DNA of 44,107 nucleotides from Castellaniella sp044508625 (GTDB taxonomy: Bacteria; Pseudomonadota; Gammaproteobacteria; Burkholderiales; Burkholderiaceae_B): the NCBI GenBank assembly GCA_044508625.1, contig JBIQHJ010000029.1:1-44107 (forward strand), read 5' to 3'. The notes under the pieces are model-generated. The model was given only the letters and a program-made list of their open reading frames with translations. It was not told where the DNA came from and searched no databases. Position numbers and translations under genes: made by a program. Positions 6,061 to 13,934 of the stretch are shown here, piece by piece. Each line of letters begins with the position of its first letter. Position 1 is the stretch's first letter.

Positions 6061-6087
6061 TAAAGTTCCCGGAATATCGGCCGTTAC
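6061..6087 (+). promoter_or_regulatory. Sigma-28 (FliA) promoter of flaG-fliD operon
   Basis: TAAAGTTC (6061-6068), an 11-bp spacer, then GCCGTTAC (6080-6087). The FliA consensus is TAAAGTTT-N11-GCCGATAA, so 7/8 and 6/8 positions agree at exact spacing. It lies about 82 bp before the flaG start. The same -10 octamer occurs in the flgM promoter. Confidence 0.85.
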
Positions 6088-6168
6088 AGGGTCCGTGCGG
6101 GGGTTGGCCGGTTGTCGTCCGCGGCGACGGCCCCTTTTCGCAACGAACAAGGAACACGAGGAGCCTCC

Positions 6169-6576
6169 ATGATTCAACCGATCGGCCACCCACTGACGGC
6201 AATCGCGACGGGCCTGTCCCCCACGGCCGCCGACCGGCCCGAGGTGCCGCCGCAGCCCCCGCTCGCCGCCACCCGGGAAACCTCCGCGGCGGACACGTCG
6301 ACGACGGGCGGCGAAACCCGCCAGACCGGCCGGGACACGACCCTGCCCTCGCAGCAGACCCCGCTGGAAAAGGCCCTGCAATTGGTCAACAACAGCCTGG
6401 AGGCGTGGTCCACCGGCATGCGCTTCGAGATGGACGAGGACGCCCAGCGCCTGGTGGTCTCGATCATCGACAGCGCGACCGGCGAGGTGCTGCGCACGGT
6501 CCCGTCCGACGCGGTGCTGCGCGTGGCAAAGATGATCGTCCAGTTGCAAGGGACGAGCGTCGACACACGCGCATGA
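6169..6576 (+). CDS. flaG: FlaG-family flagellar protein
   Basis: A 135-residue protein with an unstructured Pro/Thr-rich first half and a conserved C-terminal domain: 'LEKALQLVNNSLEAWSTGMR', 'FEMDEDAQRLVVSIIDSATG' and 'EVLRTVPSDAVLRVAKMI'. FlaG proteins influence filament length and are usually encoded directly before fliD, as here. The ATG at 6169 has GAGGAG 4-9 bases upstream. An upstream in-frame ATG (6112) would add 19 residues lying closer to the promoter and is less likely. It is the first gene after the FliA-type promoter at 6061-6087. fliD follows after 100 bp. Confidence 0.9.
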   Translation: MIQPIGHPLTAIATGLSPTAADRPEVPPQPPLAATRETSAADTSTTGGETRQTGRDTTLPSQQTPLEKALQLVNNSLEAWSTGMRFEMDEDAQRLVVSIIDSATGEVLRTVPSDAVLRVAKMIVQLQGTSVDTRA

Positions 6577-6646
6577 GGCGGCGGCTCCAGGTCTTTGAAC
6601 TATGTTTGTTTTTCCCCCCTCACATCCGGATTGCCCGGGCCGGAAT

Positions 6647-6660
6647 GCGGCGATAATGGC
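6647..6660 (+). promoter_or_regulatory. Candidate -10 region of a fliD promoter
   Basis: GCGGCGATAATGGC contains a GATAAT -10 box 17 bp before the fliD start. The identical 14-mer stands upstream of fliF (11141-11154). No consensus -35 is evident, as expected if an activator such as FlhDC helps. This would give fliD a promoter besides the sigma-28 one before flaG. Confidence 0.45.
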
Positions 6661-6676
6661 TGCACGGAGTTAAACC

Positions 6677-8062
6677 ATGGCCACAGTTTCCTCGATCGGC
6701 GTCGGGTCCAACCTGCCCCTCAACGATCTCCTCACCAGCCTGCGCAACAACGAAAACCAGGCGCTGGCGCTGATCCAGAGCCGCCAGGTCGCGGCCCAGA
6801 CCAAGGTATCGGCCTACGGCAAGCTGCAAAGCGCGGTCTCGGCGCTGCAGACCGCGGCGCAGGCCGTCGGCAAGGCCGACGCCTTCGGCACCCTCAAGGC
6901 CACGGCGGGGTCCGAGGCCTTTTCGGCGACCGCCGGCAAGGCCGCGATCGCCGGGCAATACGCCATCCAGGTCGATACCCTGGCCTCGGCCCAGACCCTG
7001 GTCGCGCAGGGGCGCGCCGAGCGCGACGCGGCCATTGGCACGGGCGGCTCGGTGACGATCGCCCTGGCCAACGGCGAATCCCACACCCTCGACCTGAGCG
7101 GCAAGGACACCTCCCTGAACGGCCTGGTGGCCGCTCTCAACGGCGACCCCGACTCGGGCGTCAACGCCACGCTGGTGAACGACGGCTCGGGCGCGCCCCA
7201 TCGCCTGCTGCTGACCAGCCGCACGACCGGCACCGAATCGGCCGTGACCTCGATCACGGTGGACGGCAACGCCGATCTCGAGGCCTTCCTCGCCTACGAC
7301 AAGGCCGAGGGCACGGGCGGCTTCACCGAGCAGGCCGCGACCAACGCCCAGATCTCGATCAACGGCATCGCGATCACGAGCCAGACCAACACGATCAAGG
7401 ACGCCATCGACGGCGTCGAGCTGACGCTGAAACAGACCACGAGCGCTCCGGCGACGCTGTCCATCGCGCGCGACGACACCGCCGCGACCAAGGCGATCAA
7501 CGACTTCGTCAAGGCCTACAACAGCCTGCTGGGCACGATCACCTCGCTGACCGCCTACGACACCGACGCGCAAACGGCCAGCGCCCTCACCGGCGATTCG
7601 CTGGCCCGCCGCGTCCAGACCGAGATGCGCGGGGCCCTCAACGGCGCGCTGGGCGGCATCGACGGCCTGTCGCTGTCGCGCATCGGCATCACCACCGATC
7701 CCAAGTCCGGCGAGCTCAAGGTCGACGACACCAAGCTCGCCAAGGCGCTGTCCAGCAACCTCGCGGGGGTGACCGCGCTGTTTGCCGGCACGGACGGCGC
7801 GGGCACGCGAGTGGCCAGCGCGGCCGACGCCTTCACCCGCAGCGGCGGGCTGTTCAGCGCCACCACCGACAGCCTGAACCGCACGATCGACCAGATGCAA
7901 AAGCAGTACGACGCGACCGCCGATCGGATCGACCAGCGCATGGAAACCTACCGCCAGCAGTTCACGCAGCTCGATTCCATGGTGGCCCAGATGAACTCCC
8001 TCAGCAGCTACCTCACCCAGCAGCTCAGCATGTTGAACAAGCTGAGCACATCCGACAAATAA
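6677..8062 (+). CDS. fliD: Flagellar filament cap protein FliD (HAP2)
   Basis: A 461-residue protein that is exported and forms the pentameric cap under which flagellin subunits assemble. The N-terminal D0/D1 part starts 'ATVSSIGVGSNLPLNDLL' and a coiled-coil-prone C-terminal part ends 'QFTQLDSMVAQMNSLSSYL' and 'TQQLSMLNKL', as in the family. The middle (about residues 80-350) is the variable cap domain. The length is usual. It follows flaG by 100 bp and precedes fliS by 12 bp. Its own export chaperone is FliT, encoded two genes downstream. Confidence 0.97.
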   Translation: MATVSSIGVGSNLPLNDLLTSLRNNENQALALIQSRQVAAQTKVSAYGKLQSAVSALQTAAQAVGKADAFGTLKATAGSEAFSATAGKAAIAGQYAIQVDTLASAQTLVAQGRAERDAAIGTGGSVTIALANGESHTLDLSGKDTSLNGLVAALNGDPDSGVNATLVNDGSGAPHRLLLTSRTTGTESAVTSITVDGNADLEAFLAYDKAEGTGGFTEQAATNAQISINGIAITSQTNTIKDAIDGVELTLKQTTSAPATLSIARDDTAATKAINDFVKAYNSLLGTITSLTAYDTDAQTASALTGDSLARRVQTEMRGALNGALGGIDGLSLSRIGITTDPKSGELKVDDTKLAKALSSNLAGVTALFAGTDGAGTRVASAADAFTRSGGLFSATTDSLNRTIDQMQKQYDATADRIDQRMETYRQQFTQLDSMVAQMNSLSSYLTQQLSMLNKLSTSDK

Positions 8063-8074
8063 GACGATCCCACC

Positions 8075-8503
8075 ATGACCTATGCCCCCCGTTCACGCGC
8101 CGCCCGCAGCGCCGGCGCCTATGCCAGCGTCGGACTCGAATCCGAGGTCCTCTGCGCCACGCCCGAGCGCCTGATCTCGCTGCTGTTCCGCGGGGCGCTG
8201 ACCGCCGCCACCCAGGCGCGGATGCACATGGGCGAGGGCCGCACCGCCGAGCGCGGGCAGTCGATCTCCAAGGCGATCGACATCGTCGAGACGGGGCTCA
8301 AGGCCAGCGTCGACACCGAGCGCGGCGGCGACGTCGCGCGCCACCTGGTTGCCGCCTACGATCTGATCGTGCGCAACCTGCTGCTAGCCAACCTGAACAA
8401 TGACCCGTCCAAGCTCGAATCAGCCGAAAAACTCCTCAACGACCTGGCCGACGCCTGGCACGTGGCGGCCGACCCTCACTTCGAGCGTCCCCCCGCTCCC
8501 TGA
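8075..8503 (+). CDS. fliS: Flagellin export chaperone FliS
   Basis: A 142-residue, mostly helical cytosolic chaperone that holds the flagellin C-terminus before export. It shows the family pattern: 'AGAYASVGLESEVLCATPER' near the N-terminus, 'LISLLFRGALTAATQARMHM', 'ERGQSISKAIDIVETGLKAS' and 'YDLIVRNLLLANLNNDPSKL'. Start ATG 12 bp after fliD. Flagellin itself (fliC) is not in this window, so the client is encoded elsewhere. Confidence 0.95.
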   Translation: MTYAPRSRAARSAGAYASVGLESEVLCATPERLISLLFRGALTAATQARMHMGEGRTAERGQSISKAIDIVETGLKASVDTERGGDVARHLVAAYDLIVRNLLLANLNNDPSKLESAEKLLNDLADAWHVAADPHFERPPAP

Positions 8504-8522
8504 AACGAGACCGTATTCCGTA

Positions 8523-8852
8523 ATGGCTTCTCGATCCTCCGCCGTCCTGCGCCAGTACCAGCTTATCGCCGCCCTGAGCAGCCAGATGCGCGCCAAGGCC
8601 GAGGCGCAGCAATGGGACGACGTCGTCCAGCTTGGCATCCAGTACAGCCAGGCCGTCGAGGGCCTGCGCCGGTTCAATCCGCTGGGCGACGAGGACCGCA
8701 CGGCGCGGCGCGAGCTGCTGACCCGGATCCTGGACGATGACGCGCACATCCGCCATCTCGCGGCGCCCGAGCTGCTGCGCCTGGGCCAGTTGATGGGCAC
8801 GATCAAGCGGCAACGCACGGTGCTGCAGACCTACCACATGTCCTCCGAATGA
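8523..8852 (+). CDS. fliT: Flagellar protein FliT (FliD chaperone)
   Basis: A 109-residue helical protein: 'VLRQYQLIAALSSQMRAKAE', 'WDDVVQLGIQYSQAVEGLRR' and 'ILDDDAHIRHLAAPELLRL'. These match FliT, the export chaperone for FliD which in enterics also antagonises FlhDC. I start at the ATG at 8523, 19 bp after fliS, where the family N-terminus begins; earlier in-frame starts overlap fliS. Its last bases overlap the next gene by 4 bp (ATGA), so translation is coupled. Confidence 0.9.
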   Translation: MASRSSAVLRQYQLIAALSSQMRAKAEAQQWDDVVQLGIQYSQAVEGLRRFNPLGDEDRTARRELLTRILDDDAHIRHLAAPELLRLGQLMGTIKRQRTVLQTYHMSSE

Positions 8853-10210
8853 GCATCGGGGCCCCGTCCAATCTGGGAACGCTGCTGATCCAGCGCCTGG
8901 ATGCGGTACTGGGCACGACGCTCGGCCAGCAAGCCAATCTCGTCTCGGGGGCCCGCCCCACCGCGGTCACCCAGCCCGGCAATCCCGAGAATCCAGGCGC
9001 CCTGCAGAATCCCGCGCAACGCCATCCCCGCGAGGCGGTGGATGCGGCCGGCGCCCAGGGGCGCGGCCAGGCGGCGGTCGGCAAGGCCCCGGGGGCCTCC
9101 ACGCTGGACGACCGGATCGGCCGCGCCGCGACCTACAGCACCGCCACCGCGTCGGCGCCCACGACCCTGGGATTCGCCGCCCGCATCATCCTCGCACTGC
9201 TCGCCCAATACCCGCAGGCCGATCCGGCGGTGCGCGGCCGTGCGCCCCTGCTGGACGGGCAGGCGCCGCGCGCCGCGCCGCCTGCTCCGGCCGCGACGGC
9301 CGCCGCGGGTGGGGCGGGCGGTGCCGGCGGGACTGCCGCGGCCGGCGGCACCGCGGCGGCGCCCTCCCCCGGGGCCGGCGCGCCGCAAGCCCTGGCCGGC
9401 CCTTTCGCGGCCTGGGCCACGCTCGCGAGCGCGCTGGACCAGCCCGGCGCCCTCGCCGCGCGCCTGGCCCAGTCACTGGCGCAGGCGGTGCAGGGCAGCG
9501 GCCTGTTCTACGAATCCCACCTGGCGGCGCTGGCCTTCGGCAAGGCCGACGCCCGGGACCTGGCCCGCGAGCCCCAGGCGCGCCTGGGGTCCCAGGCGGC
9601 GGGCGGCCAGGGCGCCGCCTCGGGGTCCGCGCCGGCGCCCGGTCCGCAAGGCGCGCCGCAAGCGGGAATGCCGGCCGCTGGCGACACCGCCGGCACGTCC
9701 GCGCAAGCCGGCCAGGCGGGAGGCGCGCCCACCGGCCAGGCGGCCGCCGCGCCCGCCCCGCCGATCCCCGGCATCGACCCCCAGGCGCAGTTCCTGGTGC
9801 GCCAGCAGCTCGAGGTCCTCGCCAACCAGGGATTCGCCTGGCAGGGCGAGGCCTGGCCCGGCACCGACATGCGATGGGAGGTCCGGCGGCATCCCGGCGA
9901 CGAGGGGGACGAGGACGGCGTGCGGGCCGGCCACTGGTCCACGCGCCTGAATCTCTCCCTGCCGGCGCTGGGCGACGTCCAGGCCCGGCTGACCCTGGCG
10001 GGCGACCAGCTCGTCATGCGGCTGGCCGCGCCGGACAGCGCCCCGCGCCTCGAGGGCGCGGTCGAGACGCTGCGGGCGCGCCTGCTGGCGCAGGGCCTGC
10101 GGGCGAGCCGGATCGCCGTGGTCGAGCGCGACGACGCGGACGAGGATGGAACGTCGGCGGGTCCGGCGCCCGCCGCCGGGGATGATCATGGCGAAATCCA
10201 CACGGCCTGA
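8849..10210 (+). CDS. Second FliK-like hook-length control protein
   Basis: A 453-residue protein. Residues 1 to about 310 are an Ala/Gly/Pro-rich, low-complexity region of the kind found in FliK rulers. The C-terminal part (about 315-430) reads 'FLVRQQLEVLANQGFAWQGE', 'WSTRLNLSLPALGDVQARLT' and 'LEGAVETLRARLLAQGLRAS', the Flg_hook fold that in FliK contacts FlhB and switches export from hook to filament substrates. A regular fliK lies at 16623-17876, so the locus has two. This copy sits in the late (sigma-28) operon, overlaps fliT by 4 bp, and overlaps the following FlhB-tail gene by 23 bp. Its function is inferred; a role paired with that gene is likely. Confidence 0.75.
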   Translation: MSIGAPSNLGTLLIQRLDAVLGTTLGQQANLVSGARPTAVTQPGNPENPGALQNPAQRHPREAVDAAGAQGRGQAAVGKAPGASTLDDRIGRAATYSTATASAPTTLGFAARIILALLAQYPQADPAVRGRAPLLDGQAPRAAPPAPAATAAAGGAGGAGGTAAAGGTAAAPSPGAGAPQALAGPFAAWATLASALDQPGALAARLAQSLAQAVQGSGLFYESHLAALAFGKADARDLAREPQARLGSQAAGGQGAASGSAPAPGPQGAPQAGMPAAGDTAGTSAQAGQAGGAPTGQAAAAPAPPIPGIDPQAQFLVRQQLEVLANQGFAWQGEAWPGTDMRWEVRRHPGDEGDEDGVRAGHWSTRLNLSLPALGDVQARLTLAGDQLVMRLAAPDSAPRLEGAVETLRARLLAQGLRASRIAVVERDDADEDGTSAGPAPAAGDDHGEIHTA

Positions 10211-10532
10211 CCCCGACCGCCCCAGCGCCGTCGCGGTGTCCTACGACACGAGCGACAGCGCGCCGCGCGTGGTCGCCAAGGGCTACGGCACCCTGGCCGA
10301 GACCATCGTGCGCACCGCGCGCGAGCACAATCTGTACGTGCACGAATCGCCCGAGCTGGTGGGCCTGCTGATGCAGGTGGACCTGGATGCGCACATTCCG
10401 CCGCAGCTCTACGTGGCGATCGCCGAACTGCTGGCCTGGCTGTACGCGCTGGATGCCGAGGACGGCCCCCGGCGGCTGGATGCCCCGCGCCCGCCGCCGG
10501 GATGGACGGCCGAGGGCGGCGGCGCGACCTGA
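10188..10532 (+). CDS. FlhB cytoplasmic-tail (FlhB-CC) homologue
   Basis: A 114-residue soluble protein matching only the part of FlhB that lies after its self-cleavage site. Compare 'PRVVAKGYGTLAETIVRTAR' and 'IPPQLYVAIAELLAWLYALD' here with 'PTVVAKGTGLIAARIRELAA' and 'IPAALYSAVAEVLAWVYQLR' in the FlhB of this window. It has no membrane segments and no NPTH motif. ATG 10188 is preferred over 10182 because GGGG lies 6 bases upstream. The gene overlaps the second FliK-like gene by 23 bp. Similar short proteins (YlqH/FhlB type) occur next to an extra fliK in other bacteria, but their task is not settled; binding to FliK or export substrates is inferred. Confidence 0.8.
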   Translation: MAKSTRPDPDRPSAVAVSYDTSDSAPRVVAKGYGTLAETIVRTAREHNLYVHESPELVGLLMQVDLDAHIPPQLYVAIAELLAWLYALDAEDGPRRLDAPRPPPGWTAEGGGAT

Positions 10533-10600
10533 GAATCCCCCGCATCCGCAGACCGCCAGACCCCGGGATGCCCCGACGCGGCGATTCGTCCAGGAGCCCC

Positions 10601-10939
10601 TCAGATCGCCATGTTGGCGATTTCCTTGTAGGCGTCGACCAGGCGGTTGCGCACCTGGACGGTTGCCTGGAAGGCGAGGCTGGCCTTTTGCAGGTCGATC
10701 ATGACGTCGTTCAGGGCGATGCCGGGCTCGCCGACCTGGAAGGCGCGCGCCTGGGCGTTGGCGGCGTTCTGGGTCTGGGACACCCGCTCGAGCGAGCGCG
10801 CGAGCTCGGCCGCGAATCCTCCCTGGCCGGAAACCTCGCCGGTGCCCGTCTGGGCCGGCAGGCCCTGGGCCGCGCGCGTCACGGCGCGCATCTGGGCGAG
10901 CATGTTTTCGACGTTGGCGAGGGCCTGGGCTGTGATCAT
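10601..10939 (-). CDS. fliE: Flagellar hook-basal body protein FliE
   Basis: A 112-residue protein joining the MS ring to the rod. The family C-terminus is clear: 'VGEPGIALNDVMIDLQKASL', 'AFQATVQVRNRLVDAYKEIA' and a final 'NMAI'. I start at the ATG at 10939 (MITAQALANVENML), with GGA 7 bases upstream; the ATG two codons earlier (10945) is also possible. It is transcribed alone, away from fliF, and ends facing the FlhB-tail gene 68 bp away. A TATAGT (minus strand, 10988-10993) about 49 bp upstream is a plausible -10 box. Confidence 0.95.
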   Translation of the reverse strand: MITAQALANVENMLAQMRAVTRAAQGLPAQTGTGEVSGQGGFAAELARSLERVSQTQNAANAQARAFQVGEPGIALNDVMIDLQKASLAFQATVQVRNRLVDAYKEIANMAI

Positions 10940-11254
10940 GGGCATTCCGCTGTCCGCGGCCATCGACGCGAGGGCCGCCACGCGGACACTATACGGCCCC
11001 GCGGCCGTCCGCAAGACCCGCAATAGCGAGCGCTTCGGGCCGCTGTTCCCCGCTTTGGCGGCACGGTGGCGAAACGCGTCCGGATAACATTAACTAAGCC
11101 CCAAAACACAGGTTTTTCGGCGCTTGGCCCGCCGGCGTTCGCGGCGATAATGGCCGCCATCGTCCCCAATTCTCGCAGCACCCGGTATGCACACCATTCA
11201 GACCTTCGAGTCCAGGCCCCTGGATTTCCAGACGCTTTCGCGCGCGCGCCAGGC
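10940..11254. promoter_or_regulatory. Divergent fliE/fliF control region
   Basis: About 315 bp between the two divergent genes. Toward fliE it holds TATAGT (10988-10993, minus strand). Toward fliF it holds GCGGCGATAATGGC (11141-11154), identical to the element before fliD. An AT-richer patch at 11085-11120 lies between them and could hold activator (FlhDC) sites. No gene is seen here; frames open through it are extensions of fliF and fliE. Confidence 0.55.
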
Positions 11255-12946
11255 ATGAGCCCCATGACCGAATGGATGAGTCGCCACCCGGCCCTGGGCC
11301 GGCTGGCCGTGCTGCCCAAGCCCCTGCTGCTGGCGCTGGGCGCGGGCGCGGTCGCCATGATCGTCGTCATGGCGCTGTGGCTGCGCGAGGGCGAGTACCG
11401 CAGCCTGTTCACCAACCTCGAGAGCCGCGACGGCGGCGCGATCGTCTCGGTGCTCAACCAGCGCAACATCCCCTACAAGTTCGCCGACAACGGCGCCACC
11501 ATCCTGGTGCCGGCCGACCAGGTCTACGCCCTGCGCCTCCAGCTTGCCGAGCAGGGGCTGCCGCGCGGCGGCAGCGTGGGCTTCGAGCTGCTCGACCAGC
11601 CGCGCTTCGGCGCCAGCCAGTTCACCGAGCAGGTGACCTACCAGCGCGCCCTCGAGGGCGAGCTCGCCCGCTCGATCGAGGGCATGCATCCAGTCAAGGC
11701 CGCGCGGGTGCACCTGGCGATCCCGCGCCAGTCCCTGTTCGTGCGCGAGCGCGAGGCGCCCACGGCCTCGGTGCTGCTGACCCTGTATCCGGGCCGCTCC
11801 CTGAGCGATTCCCAGGTCTCCGCCATCGCCTGGCTGGTGTCCTCCAGCGTCCCCAAGCTCAACGCCGACGCCGTCTCGATCGTCGACCAGGACGGCCACC
11901 TGCTCTCGGCCCTGGCCGGCGAGGCCGGCATGGACGGCACGCGCCGCAATTTCGTCGCCGACATCGAGCAGCGTACCGTCCAGCGCATCCTCACGCTGCT
12001 CAACCCCATCGTGGGCGCCGGCAACGTCCGCGCCCAGGTCAGCGCCGCCGTGGATTTCTCCCAGCGCGAGCAGACCTCCGAGGTCTACCGCCCCAACGAG
12101 ACACCGGGCGAGGCCGCCGTGCGCAGCAAGCAGACCAGCGCCTCGCTGCAGAACGGCGCGCAGCAGCCCCAGGGCGTGCCCGGCGCGCTCTCGAACGAGC
12201 CGCCGCCCAACGCGACCGCCCCGATCCAGGCGGCGCCCGCAAACCAGGCGCAGAATCAGGCGCAGAACCAGGCGCAGAACCAGAACCAGGCCCCCGCGCA
12301 GGCCGCCACCCCGCCCGCGGCGGCCACCGGCACCCTCGGGACGCAGGCCGGCGCCGAGCGCGTCTCCACCCGCAACGACGCCACGATCAACTACGAGGTG
12401 GACCGCACCATCAGCCACGTCAAGCACGAGCTCGGCACCTTGCAGCGCCTGTCGGTGGCGGTGGTGGTCAACTACCGGGAAAAGGACGGCGAGGCCGTGC
12501 CGCTCGATCCCGCCGACATGGAAAAGATCGATGCCCTGGTGCGGCAGGCCATGGGCTACTCGGCCGAGCGCGGCGATTCGCTGAGCGTGGTCAACAGCGC
12601 CTTCACCGAAGCCGCGCCGCAGATCCCGGCCTGGGAAAACCCCGCCTACCAAGGATATGCCATGCAGCTTCTCAAGATCCTGCTGTTCCTGGTGGCGGCG
12701 GTCTTCCTCTGGCGCTCGGTGCTCAAGCCCATCATCCAGGGCTACGCCAACGCCCAGGTCGAGCGCGCCAAGCAGGACGCCCGCCAGCAGGCGATCCGCG
12801 AACACCAGCGCATGGCCGAGCAGCGCGCCTCCGAGATCAGCCGCTACGAGGACAACCTGGAAACCGCGCGCACCATGGCGCAAAAGGACCCGCGCGCCGT
12901 AGCGATGGTGCTGCGTTCCTGGATGAGCAAGAATGAAAAATCCTGA
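11255..12946 (+). CDS. fliF: Flagellar MS-ring protein FliF
   Basis: A 563-residue inner-membrane protein that forms the MS ring. Two membrane helices frame a periplasmic part: one at about 25-45 ('LLLALGAGAVAMIVVMALWL'), one at about 470-490 ('LLKILLFLVAAVFLWRSVL'). 'YRSLFTNLESRDGGAIVSVL' and 'YQRALEGELARSIEGMHPVK' are ring-building motifs. The cytoplasmic end 'DPRAVAMVLRSWM' binds FliG. The start is ATG 11255 (a second ATG at 11264 is possible); the frame is open far upstream but that lies in the promoter. A 12-bp repeat encodes a short QA(Q)N-rich tract at about residues 330-345. It overlaps fliG by 14 bp. Confidence 0.96.
   Translation: MSPMTEWMSRHPALGRLAVLPKPLLLALGAGAVAMIVVMALWLREGEYRSLFTNLESRDGGAIVSVLNQRNIPYKFADNGATILVPADQVYALRLQLAEQGLPRGGSVGFELLDQPRFGASQFTEQVTYQRALEGELARSIEGMHPVKAARVHLAIPRQSLFVREREAPTASVLLTLYPGRSLSDSQVSAIAWLVSSSVPKLNADAVSIVDQDGHLLSALAGEAGMDGTRRNFVADIEQRTVQRILTLLNPIVGAGNVRAQVSAAVDFSQREQTSEVYRPNETPGEAAVRSKQTSASLQNGAQQPQGVPGALSNEPPPNATAPIQAAPANQAQNQAQNQAQNQNQAPAQAATPPAAATGTLGTQAGAERVSTRNDATINYEVDRTISHVKHELGTLQRLSVAVVVNYREKDGEAVPLDPADMEKIDALVRQAMGYSAERGDSLSVVNSAFTEAAPQIPAWENPAYQGYAMQLLKILLFLVAAVFLWRSVLKPIIQGYANAQVERAKQDARQQAIREHQRMAEQRASEISRYEDNLETARTMAQKDPRAVAMVLRSWMSKNEKS
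12242..12290 (+). repeat. 12-bp tandem repeat inside fliF
   Basis: Three copies of AACCAGGCGCAG (one base differs in the second), then AACCAGAACCAG, encode a run of Asn-Gln-Ala-Gln in the periplasmic loop of FliF. In-frame copy-number change would be tolerated; the loop is variable in the family. Confidence 0.8.
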
Positions 12947-13934
12947 CAACGACATGGTCCGCTGCGCGGTCCTGATGATGTCGATCGGCGAGGACGCCGC
13001 CGCCGAGGTCTTCAAGTACCTGTCGGCGCGCGAGGTCCAGCAGATCGGCGCGGCGATGGCCAACCTCAGGCAGATCACGCGCTCGGACGTCGACGGCGTC
13101 CTCGAGGAATTCCGGCGCGAGGCCGACCAGTTCATGGCCGTGACGCTGGGCTCGGACGAATACATCCGCTCGGTGCTGACCAAGGCCCTGGGCACGGACC
13201 GGGCCGCCGGCCTGATCGAGGACATCCTCGAGGCCGGCGAAGGCTCGGGATCGGGCATCGACGCCCTGAACTGGCTCGAGCCCGCGAACGTGGCCGAGCT
13301 GATCCTGGACGAGCACCCCCAGATCATCGCCACCATCCTGGTGCACCTCGAGCGCGACCGCGCCTCGGCCGTCCTGAACCTGCTGCCCGAGCGCCTGCGC
13401 CACGACGTCATGATGCGCATCGCCACCTTCGGCGGCGTCCAGCCCGCCGCCCTGCACGAGCTCACCGACGTCCTGAACTCGGTGCTCTCGGGCCAGGGGG
13501 CCAAGCGCTCCAAGATGGGCGGGGTGCGCACCGCCGCCGAGATCCTCAATTTCATGTCCACCGCCGAGGAGGAGGCCGTCGTCAGCAGCCTGCGCGAGCT
13601 CGACCCCGACCTGGCCCAGCGCATCGTCGACGAGATGTTCGTCTTCGACAACCTGGTCGACGTCGAGGACGTGGCCATCCAGGCCATCCTCAAGGAAATC
13701 GACACCTCGGCGCTCACGATCGCCCTCAAGGGCGCGACCGACGAGCTGCGCGCCAAGTTCTTCAAGAACATGTCCAACCGCGCCGCCGAGATCCTGCGCG
13801 ACGACCTCGAGGCCCAGGGGCCGGTGCGCATGTCGCGCGTCGAGACCGAGCAGAAAGCCATCCTCATGGTGGCCCGCAAGCTGGCCGAGTCCGGCCAGAT
13901 CAACCTGACCATGGGCAACGACGAGTATGTCTAG
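12933..13934 (+). CDS. fliG: Flagellar motor switch protein FliG
   Basis: A 333-residue C-ring protein joining FliF to FliM and meeting the MotA stator. N-domain: 'CAVLMMSIGEDAAAEVFKYL'. Middle domain: 'NWLEPANVAELILDEHPQII' with the EHPQ motif that contacts FliM. C-domain: 'FVFDNLVDVEDVAIQAILKE' and 'FFKNMSNRAAEILRDDLEAQ', which carry the charged torque helix. Full length. The start codon lies inside the end of fliF (14-bp overlap) and the end overlaps fliH by 8 bp. Confidence 0.98.
   Translation: MKNPDNDMVRCAVLMMSIGEDAAAEVFKYLSAREVQQIGAAMANLRQITRSDVDGVLEEFRREADQFMAVTLGSDEYIRSVLTKALGTDRAAGLIEDILEAGEGSGSGIDALNWLEPANVAELILDEHPQIIATILVHLERDRASAVLNLLPERLRHDVMMRIATFGGVQPAALHELTDVLNSVLSGQGAKRSKMGGVRTAAEILNFMSTAEEEAVVSSLRELDPDLAQRIVDEMFVFDNLVDVEDVAIQAILKEIDTSALTIALKGATDELRAKFFKNMSNRAAEILRDDLEAQGPVRMSRVETEQKAILMVARKLAESGQINLTMGNDEYV

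Noticed and set aside
9270..9365. GC-rich repeat in the second FliK-like gene as a mobile or regulatory element
   Set aside because: It is ordinary low-complexity coding for Ala/Gly runs in the linker of a FliK-type protein.
11198..13918. Very long open frame (906 codons) on the minus strand across fliF and fliG
   Set aside because: It is antisense to two certain genes, its translation is of biased composition (Arg/Leu/Gly/Ala) without family motifs, and long antisense frames are expected at this GC content.
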